Positions 58,865 to 64,000 of a stretch of DNA of 64,000 bases are shown here, in pieces (within the stretch, counting starts at the first letter, position 1; each line of letters begins with the position of its first letter). The notes beneath the pieces are model-generated. The model ran no database searches. It worked only from the letters and a program-made list of their open reading frames with translations, and was not told the DNA's origin. Origin of the DNA: Fimbriimonadaceae bacterium (GTDB lineage Bacteria > Armatimonadota > Fimbriimonadia > Fimbriimonadales > Fimbriimonadaceae); the NCBI GenBank assembly GCA_024710805.1, contig JANJUB010000169.1:1-64000 (forward strand), in the 5' to 3' direction. The position numbers and the translations under genes are program-made.

Positions 58865-59092
58865 CTACGGTCGGTTCATGCACGGACCGACGATGATGAT
58901 GATAGCGACAACTAAGACGCTCAGGACAACGCGCGCGGCCATGCGAGAGAGGGGATCGCCATGCTTCAAACCCTGAAACCAGAACACAGGCTCGACCGAA
59001 CGGGCGTCGACGGGCGGAGTCGCTGCGCACTTCGTACAAATCCCTCCGTTATTCGGGGAGCCGCAATCGGGGCAGATCCAGGGCTCTGGCAT
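58865..59092 (-). CDS. zinc-ribbon membrane protein, paralogue 2
   Basis: Encodes about 75 residues. The start PEPWICPDCGSPNNGGICTK with CAATPP matches paralogue 1 (PWICPDCG ... C..CA), then FQGLKHGDPLSRMAARVVLS and a membrane helix (VLSVLVVAIIIIVGP). ATG 59092 is preferred to GTG 59110, which lies inside a perfect hairpin. The two genes are a tandem duplication with diverged tails. Confidence 0.7.
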   Translation of the reverse strand: MPEPWICPDCGSPNNGGICTKCAATPPVDARSVEPVFWFQGLKHGDPLSRMAARVVLSVLVVAIIIIVGPCMNRP

Positions 59093-59101
59093 AAGGCTGG
59101 C

Positions 59102-59125
59102 TCCCCACACGAGGGTGTGTGGGGA
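59102..59125 (-). terminator. hairpin after the glycine-rich gene
   Basis: TCCCCACAC (59102-59110), loop GAGGGT, GTGTGGGGA (59117-59125) is a perfect 9-bp stem 15 bases after the glycine-rich gene ends and 9 bases before the zinc-ribbon ATG. No clear U-tract in the minus direction. Confidence 0.45.
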
Positions 59126-59139
59126 AGATGGTCAACCGA

Positions 59140-60480
59140 TTACCGACGCCAACTGGTTCGGAAGTCGGTGATGATGAACCCGTTCCGATCTTCTTCGAGA
59201 CGATAGTTGTGATACACCGACGAGCGGCGGCCCCACGGGTCCGTGTACTCGTGACGCGCGGTCACCTGGACCTCATCTCGCCACGTTCGCACTCGCTCGA
59301 TCTCGTAGCGGACCGTGCGCGTCGTCTCGATGTTGTCCAGCATCAGATCATAGAAGTCGTCCGCCTCCAATGAGTAGGTGTACGTGTCATCCATGTAGAT
59401 GTTGATCCGACCCCGACGGGGGATCAATCGGCCGAGAGCCCGGCGGTCGCGTCGCTCGAAAGCGTTGACGAGATCTCCAATCGCCTCATCGACGTAGTTG
59501 GAGTCTCGGTTGTTGCCCCAACCCGAGTCCCAAGAGCTGCCTCGGTAGTTACGGTTCCAGTTGTAGTTGTTGCCGTTGTTCCAGTTCCACGACGTGTTGC
59601 CGATGTAGAAAATCCGCGTCAGCGACACGTAGCCGGGGAGGTGCGGGTAGTAGTACCACGGCGAGAACGAGCAGTTGTTGCCGTAAGGCGAGAACGAGTA
59701 GTGGGGATAGTAGAAGTAGTCGTCGCGCCAATCACGGTAGTAGCTGGAATAGCCGTCGCGGAAGCGCGTGTTCACCCGGACCTGCTCCGAGCGCAGCACC
59801 TGGCTCATGATCGATCCCTTTTGAAGGATCGTGGTCGGAGCTTGGCCGATATCGAATCGGTCGCCGCGGTTGTTGCTGCTGCCGTAGCTCGTGCCACCGA
59901 GTCGTCCGCGATCGGTGCCCTTGCCGAGCGATCCTTGCGAGCGATTCGTGGTGCTGCCGCTCTGCCCAAAGCCGCCGCCGGAGGTCCCTTGGCCCTTGTT
60001 GCCGAGGCCGCTGTTGCCGCTGCCTTGACTTCCGAAGCCGCCGCCAGAGTTCCCCTGGCCTTTGTTGCCGAGGCCGCCGCCTTGGTTGCCCTTGCTTTGG
60101 CCGCCGGAACCTTGGTTGCCCAAGCCTCCGCCCGAGCCGCCGCTGCCTTGACCCTTGTTGCCTAAGCCGCCGCCACCTTGGTTACCCTTGGTCTGACCGC
60201 CGCCCTGGTTACCTAATCCGCCCCCGCCCTGGTTGCCTTGACCCTTGTTGCCGACGCCGCCGCCTTGGCCCTTGCTTTGGCCGCCGGAACCCTGGTTGCC
60301 CAGCCCGCCGCCTCCGCCACCGCCTTTGCTTTGGCCACCGGAGCCCTGGTTACCCAACCCGCCACCGCCTTGGTTACCCTTACCCTTGCCCTGTCCGCCG
60401 GTCTGGGTGCTTTGAGCGGCAACGCTCGAGAACGCGAGCGCGATAATACTCATGGCCGAAATCGTGCGAAACCAACTCAT
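59140..60480 (-). CDS. secreted glycine-rich repeat protein with NTF2-like C-terminal domain
   Basis: Encodes 446 residues. A signal peptide (MSWFRTISAMSIIALAFSSVAAQ) is followed by about 180 residues of Gly/Gln/Asn/Ser/Lys repeats (GLGNQGSGGQSKG-type units). A Tyr/Trp/Asn-rich segment follows (SYYRDWRDDYFYYPHYSFSP, SWNWNNGNNYNWNRNYRGSS). The C-terminal 120 residues (VDEAIGDLVNAFERRDRRAL, YSLEADDFYDLMLDNIETTR, YHNYRLEEDRNGFIITDFRT) resemble an NTF2/SnoaL-like fold. It may be a matrix or surface protein. A GAGGAG site precedes the ATG. Confidence 0.75.
   Translation of the reverse strand: MSWFRTISAMSIIALAFSSVAAQSTQTGGQGKGKGNQGGGGLGNQGSGGQSKGGGGGGGLGNQGSGGQSKGQGGGVGNKGQGNQGGGGLGNQGGGQTKGNQGGGGLGNKGQGSGGSGGGLGNQGSGGQSKGNQGGGLGNKGQGNSGGGFGSQGSGNSGLGNKGQGTSGGGFGQSGSTTNRSQGSLGKGTDRGRLGGTSYGSSNNRGDRFDIGQAPTTILQKGSIMSQVLRSEQVRVNTRFRDGYSSYYRDWRDDYFYYPHYSFSPYGNNCSFSPWYYYPHLPGYVSLTRIFYIGNTSWNWNNGNNYNWNRNYRGSSWDSGWGNNRDSNYVDEAIGDLVNAFERRDRRALGRLIPRRGRINIYMDDTYTYSLEADDFYDLMLDNIETTRTVRYEIERVRTWRDEVQVTARHEYTDPWGRRSSVYHNYRLEEDRNGFIITDFRTSWRR
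59960..60420 (-). repeat. low-complexity Gly-rich coding repeats
   Basis: Imperfect tandem units of about 30-60 bases encode GGGLGN-QGSGGQSKG variants. The repeat unit is coding and varies at third positions; it is expected to be prone to length change by slippage or recombination. Confidence 0.8.
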
Positions 60481-60539
60481 TTCTTGATGGACTCCTCTAC
60501 GTGTGTTCGACGAGCGCGACAGCGCCGCGTTTCATTCAG

Positions 60540-61094
60540 TTAAAACTGTACTTTGACCGCCTCGCGTTCCGTCGGGTTTTCGATCAAGAACAGTTCGCGC
60601 GGTTTGAATCCGCCGGCCGACGCAAAGATGCTCGAAGGGAAGGTTTCGAGTTTCGTGTTGTAGGCGGTGGTTGCGTCGTTGTAGTACTGCCTCGAGAAGG
60701 AAATCTTGTCTTCCGTGCCCCGCAGCTCTTCCTGCAAGTTCAGCATGTTGGCGCTGCTCTTGAGGTCAGGATAGGCCTCGGCGAGGCCGAACAGTCCGGT
60801 GAGCGCCGCCCCAACCGCGGCTTCGGCGGTGGCTTTCTCGCCGACCGATTTTGCGGAGAGTGCCTGATTGCGCGCCTGGATCACGCGCTCTAGAGTGTCC
60901 TTCTCATGCGCCATGTAGCCCTTCACAGTCTCGACGAGGTTGGGGATGAGGTCGTAGCGTCGCTTCAGCTGCACCTCGATCTGGGCCCAGGCATTGGCCG
61001 AGCGTTGCCGCGCGATCACGAGTCCGTTGTACAGAGCGATTGCCCCGAACAGAATCAGGACGAGAACGACGATGATGATAATCAGCGGGGCCAT
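60540..61094 (-). CDS. lemA: LemA family membrane protein
   Basis: Encodes 184 residues. An N-terminal membrane helix (IIIIVVLLVLILFGAIAL-type) is followed by the typical LemA helical domain: YNGLVIARQRSANAWAQIEV, LKRRYDLIPNLVETVKGYMA, AHEKDTLERVIQARNQALSA, SRQYYNDATTAYNTKLETFP. The C-terminal FLIENPTEREAVKVQF is conserved. LemA proteins are membrane-associated and of uncertain function. Good ribosome site (GAGGTGA). The glycine-rich gene lies 59 bases downstream. Confidence 0.93.
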   Translation of the reverse strand: MAPLIIIIVVLVLILFGAIALYNGLVIARQRSANAWAQIEVQLKRRYDLIPNLVETVKGYMAHEKDTLERVIQARNQALSAKSVGEKATAEAAVGAALTGLFGLAEAYPDLKSSANMLNLQEELRGTEDKISFSRQYYNDATTAYNTKLETFPSSIFASAGGFKPRELFLIENPTEREAVKVQF

Positions 61095-61115
61095 GGAGTC
61101 ACCTCTAACGGGTTG

Positions 61116-61535
61116 CTACGGTTTACGGGCGGGGTTTGCTTCAGGTTTCGGTGTCAGTCGCAAAGGTGTAGGGTCGGGACCTCGGGAATCGGTGAAGATG
61201 AGGTCCTCGCCGTCGAACTCGGCGAACGATCCTTCGCCAAGCAGTGACTCCCCTTCGGAGGGGATCAAGTCTCGTCCCGCTGCTTGCTGGGGAGTAAAGG
61301 TGATCCGCTTGCCCGCGACTTCGTACTTGCCCTCGACGGGCAGCGAGTGGATGATGATCGAATAACGCCCGGTGCGTTCCAGCTTCAACTCGACGCGGCC
61401 AGCGGTGCCGACGATGTGCTCGGGTCCCTCGAGTTTTCGCGTCCCGACCCAGGTTCCTTCGAACCCCGGCTTGGTGCAACCTACCAGCCAGGCAATCAGC
61501 CCGACGGCCATAATGATTCGAATGGCCGTGATCAC
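61116..61535 (-). CDS. predicted lipoprotein
   Basis: Encodes 139 residues with a lipobox ([12 protein letters not shown], Cys near residue 20). The mature part is beta-rich with [33 protein letters not shown] and [18 protein letters not shown], resembling small lipocalin-like domains that report lipid or stress states. Start 61535 overlaps the divergent purL start by 14 bases, so the two promoters must be interwoven. It lies 21 bases before lemA and is probably cotranscribed with it. Family not assigned. Confidence 0.72.
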   Translation of the reverse strand: MITAIRIIMAVGLIAWLVGCTKPGFEGTWVGTRKLEGPEHIVGTAGRVELKLERTGRYSIIIHSLPVEGKYEVAGKRITFTPQQAAGRDLIPSEGESLLGEGSFAEFDGEDLIFTDSRGPDPTPLRLTPKPEANPARKP

Positions 61536-63759
61536 GCCCGAAGTCTACTCCTCGATGGGCCTGAACGACTTTGAGTACGAGCGAATCGTCTCGCTCCTCG
61601 GTCGCGAACCCTCGATCACCGAACTTGGCATGTTCTCCGTGATGTGGAGCGAGCACTGCGGCTACAAGTACAGCCGCCCGGTGCTGGCGCTCTTCAAGAA
61701 GTACAAGGAGGCCATGGAGGGTGAGGGGCACGAGAATGCCGGCGTCGTCGACATCGGCGACGGCTGGGGAGTGACCATGAAGGTCGAGTCCCACAACCAC
61801 CCTAGCGCGGTCGAGCCCTACCAAGGGGCCGCTACAGGAGTCGGCGGCATCATCCGCGACATCTTGACGATGGGCGCGAGGCCGATCGCCGCCCTGAACT
61901 CACTTCGTTTTGGTCCGATTGTGCCCGACGGCACGACTCCCGACGCGGTGGTCCGACGCAATCGGTACCTCTTCGAACATGTGGTGGCGGGCATCGCCGG
62001 CTACGGGAACTGCGTCGGCGTGCCGACGATCGGCGGGGAAGTGAACTTCCACCCGCGCTACTCGGGGAATCCGCTGGTCAACGCGATGTGCGTAGGGATG
62101 CTTCGGCTGGATGAGATCACCACCGCGGCCGCCCAGGGCGACGGCAATCCGGTCATCTACATCGGTTCCGCCACCGGCAAAGACGGAATCCACGGCGCGA
62201 GCTTCGCTAGCAAGAAGCTGAAGGATGACGCGGTCGAGGATCGGCCCAATGTCCAGATCGGCGATCCGTTCGCCGAAAAACTGCTCATCGAAGGGACACT
62301 GGAGGCACTCAAGACGGGAGCCATCGTCGCCATTCAGGACATGGGCGCGGCGGGCCTGACGTGTTCGACCGTTGAGATGTCGAGCAAGGGCGGGGTCGGC
62401 ATGGAGATCGACCTCGACAAGGTGCCGATGCGCGAGAGCGACATGAGCGCCTACGAGCTGATGCTCAGCGAGAGCCAGGAGCGGATGCTTGCGGTTGCCG
62501 AGAAAGGCCGGGAGCAGGAAGTGCTCGACGTGTTCCGCAAGTGGGGGCTTAAGGCCGAGGTCATCGGCTACGTCAACGAGCAGGGCGAGACCACCGTGCG
62601 CCGAAACGGAGAAGTGGCGGCGAGTCTCGATGCGACCTTCCTAACCGACCACTGCCCGACCTACGTGCCGCCGTTCGAGGTGCCTGAGTATCACCTCGCT
62701 GCGCAACGATTCATGCTCAATCGAATCCCCGATGCGGATTCGCATCAGAGTCTGCTGACCTTGCTCGCCGCCCCGAACATCGCCAGCAAGCGGTGGGTGT
62801 ACCAGCAGTACGACCAGCAGGTGCAGACTCAGACCGTCGTCCTACCGGGCCACGGCGACGCCGCAGTTGTTGCTCCACGAGGCACGTCGAAGGGTTTGGC
62901 GCTCACGATCGATGGCAACGCGCGACACGTGTATCTGCATCCGTACGTGGGCGGGCTGCGCGCGGTTTGTGAGGCGGCTCGGAATGTGGCCTGTGTGGGT
63001 GCTCGGCCGGTTGCGGTCACCGATGGCCTCAACTACGGCAACCCACAACGCCCCCACGTGTATTGGCAGTTCAAGGAGTCCGTTCTTGGCATCGCCGAGG
63101 CGTGCGAGATGATGGATACGCCGGTGATTTCCGGCAACGTGAGCTTCTACAACGAGAGCGATCTCGGTGAAGTGCTGCCGACTCCGCTCATCGGGATGCT
63201 GGGCGTCCTCGAACGTGCCGATCGTGCCGTCGGTCACCGGGTTTACGGTGGCCTCCAGCTTGGGGTGATCGAAGTGCCGTTGCCGACCGATCCGCAATCC
63301 GGACTCGGTGGCAGCGAGTATCTGGCCGCGGTTCATGGCATCGAAGACGGACTTCCCACGGCTCCGGATATCCAAGGTGAAAGGCGCCTTTGCCAAGCAC
63401 TGGTGCAGATGATCGAGCGAGGCGTGATTGCCGGTGCGCACGACATCGCGGATGGTGGGGTCGCCGTCGCACTTGCCGAGATCGCGATCAGCAGCGGAGT
63501 CGGGATTGTCGCCAAGCTGCCAGCGGAGGGTAGGCGCGATGTGGCCCTCTTCTCCGAGGCTCCGGGACGGGTCATCGTGGCCTTTGATCGTGAGGTGGGA
63601 GACGAGATTGCAGAGTTCGTACGCGACGCGGAGTTACGTTGGTGGGAACTTGGCGCTACCGTAGCCTCTTCAGACGTCTTAGAAATTGACGGTGTCCGTT
63701 GGCCGTTGTCAGAGTTGGCCGATGCGTTTGAGGGGTCGATCCCTCGTGCGATGGCTTAG
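61522..63759 (+). CDS. purL: phosphoribosylformylglycinamidine synthase subunit PurL
   Basis: Encodes about 745 residues of the small-type PurL that works with PurS and PurQ. Motifs: [67 protein letters not shown] and [20 protein letters not shown], with a second AIR-synthase-like half ([28 protein letters not shown]). It converts FGAR to FGAM in purine synthesis using ATP and ammonia. purS and purQ are not adjacent. ATG 61522 or GTG 61528 are the possible starts. Confidence 0.96.
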   Translation: MAVITPEVYSSMGLNDFEYERIVSLLGREPSITELGMFSVMWSEHCGYKYSRPVLALFKKYKEAMEGEGHENAGVVDIGDGWGVTMKVESHNHPSAVEPYQGAATGVGGIIRDILTMGARPIAALNSLRFGPIVPDGTTPDAVVRRNRYLFEHVVAGIAGYGNCVGVPTIGGEVNFHPRYSGNPLVNAMCVGMLRLDEITTAAAQGDGNPVIYIGSATGKDGIHGASFASKKLKDDAVEDRPNVQIGDPFAEKLLIEGTLEALKTGAIVAIQDMGAAGLTCSTVEMSSKGGVGMEIDLDKVPMRESDMSAYELMLSESQERMLAVAEKGREQEVLDVFRKWGLKAEVIGYVNEQGETTVRRNGEVAASLDATFLTDHCPTYVPPFEVPEYHLAAQRFMLNRIPDADSHQSLLTLLAAPNIASKRWVYQQYDQQVQTQTVVLPGHGDAAVVAPRGTSKGLALTIDGNARHVYLHPYVGGLRAVCEAARNVACVGARPVAVTDGLNYGNPQRPHVYWQFKESVLGIAEACEMMDTPVISGNVSFYNESDLGEVLPTPLIGMLGVLERADRAVGHRVYGGLQLGVIEVPLPTDPQSGLGGSEYLAAVHGIEDGLPTAPDIQGERRLCQALVQMIERGVIAGAHDIADGGVAVALAEIAISSGVGIVAKLPAEGRRDVALFSEAPGRVIVAFDREVGDEIAEFVRDAELRWWELGATVASSDVLEIDGVRWPLSELADAFEGSIPRAMA

Positions 63760-63801
63760 CGTCTGGCATGCAACGTGCATTAGAAGGCTAGTAGGAACTA
63801 T

Positions 63802-64000
63802 ATGAAACGGTTGTTGATTATTGCGTTGGCGGTAGCTTCCTTCAGCACGGTGTGGGCGCAGACTCCACCCGTTGATCGGGAAGTTCAAAAGAAGGTCATC
63901 GCCGCCGCCGACATGTACAAGTCCGGCAACGTCGATGCCGCCCTGAAGGCCTTTGAAGAGCTGTATGCGGCCCATCCTGAGAATAGCGATGTCCTCGCTT
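63802..64000 (+). CDS. exported TPR-like protein, partial (N-terminus)
   Basis: The first 66 residues are present: a signal peptide (MKRLLIIALAVASFSTVWAQ), then KKVIAAADMYKSGNVDAALK and AFEELYAAHPENSDVLA, which fit the first tetratricopeptide repeat. The protein continues beyond the window edge. Start chosen at the only signal-peptide ATG; AGGA lies six bases upstream. Confidence 0.75.
   Translation, partial: MKRLLIIALAVASFSTVWAQTPPVDREVQKKVIAAADMYKSGNVDAALKAFEELYAAHPENSDVLA

Noticed and set aside
59960-60420. Periodic repeats considered as a CRISPR array
   Set aside because: Repeats are in frame inside a coding sequence, vary in length and have no unique spacers.

Overview
This is a gene-dense chromosomal segment of a flagellated, diderm, GC-rich bacterium. 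The diderm inference rests on lipoproteins, an RseB/LolA-like periplasmic protein, a beta-barrel-like protein and a periplasmic PDZ protein. Overall gene content, with many ECF sigma modules, a DUF6754-type membrane cluster and secreted repeat proteins, fits Armatimonadota (Fimbriimonadales-like). That placement is an inference from gene style, not a database match. No rRNA, tRNA, CRISPR array, prophage or transposase gene was found, and no gap between genes exceeds about 215 bases.

Layout. 1-3893: end of a possible outer-membrane protein, DUF423 and TerC membrane proteins, then an ECF sigma / anti-sigma / degenerate HtrA-like operon. 3947-15326: trigger factor, a macrolide-phosphotransferase-like kinase, galE, hflX, a WD40 protein, dnaN behind a second ECF sigma module, smpB, a tandem FKBP lipoprotein and an M48 protease. 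15403-22784: ftsZ with its own promoter and terminator, a Clp-N-only protein, a barrel-like protein, a third sigma module (sigma / anti-sigma / RseB-like) and a class A penicillin-binding protein. 22846-29945 (minus): flagellar operon flgB-flgC-fliE-fliF-fliG-fliH-fliI-fliJ-lytic transglycosylase-motE-like, with a candidate sigma-28 promoter in front. 30151-40923 (plus): DoxX, a FadN-type beta-oxidation fusion, a DUF3298-like protein, then glmU-prs followed by six overlapping, mostly uncharacterised membrane genes running into recO. 40876-46173: scpB, a 12-repeat solenoid/HEAT secreted protein, a second secreted repeat protein and folB. 46256-51382: nusA (with a possible attenuator in its leader)-ylxR-infB-zinc ribbon-unknown-hisF. 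51384-52459: a small accessory patch of two unknown genes bracketed by hairpin repeats. 52573-63759: a sigma-54 two-component pair whose regulator lacks a DNA-binding domain, membrane proteins, an S9 peptidase, two paralogous zinc-ribbon membrane proteins, a glycine-rich secreted protein, lemA, a lipoprotein and purL. The window ends inside a secreted TPR-like protein.

The most unusual signals are: (1) a dispersed family of at least eight short hairpins, mostly in inverted pairs, with covarying stems and a conserved TCGTG-type loop, some preceded by GTAG as in REP elements; (2) the tightly overlapping membrane-gene cluster at 36430-40190; (3) a recurring architecture in which a TAnnnT -10 box sits 5-9 bases before the start codon, implying many leaderless mRNAs, including two loci with back-to-back divergent -10 boxes; (4) regulators with lost domains or residues (a pseudo-HtrA in a sigma operon and an NtrC-type regulator without HTH).
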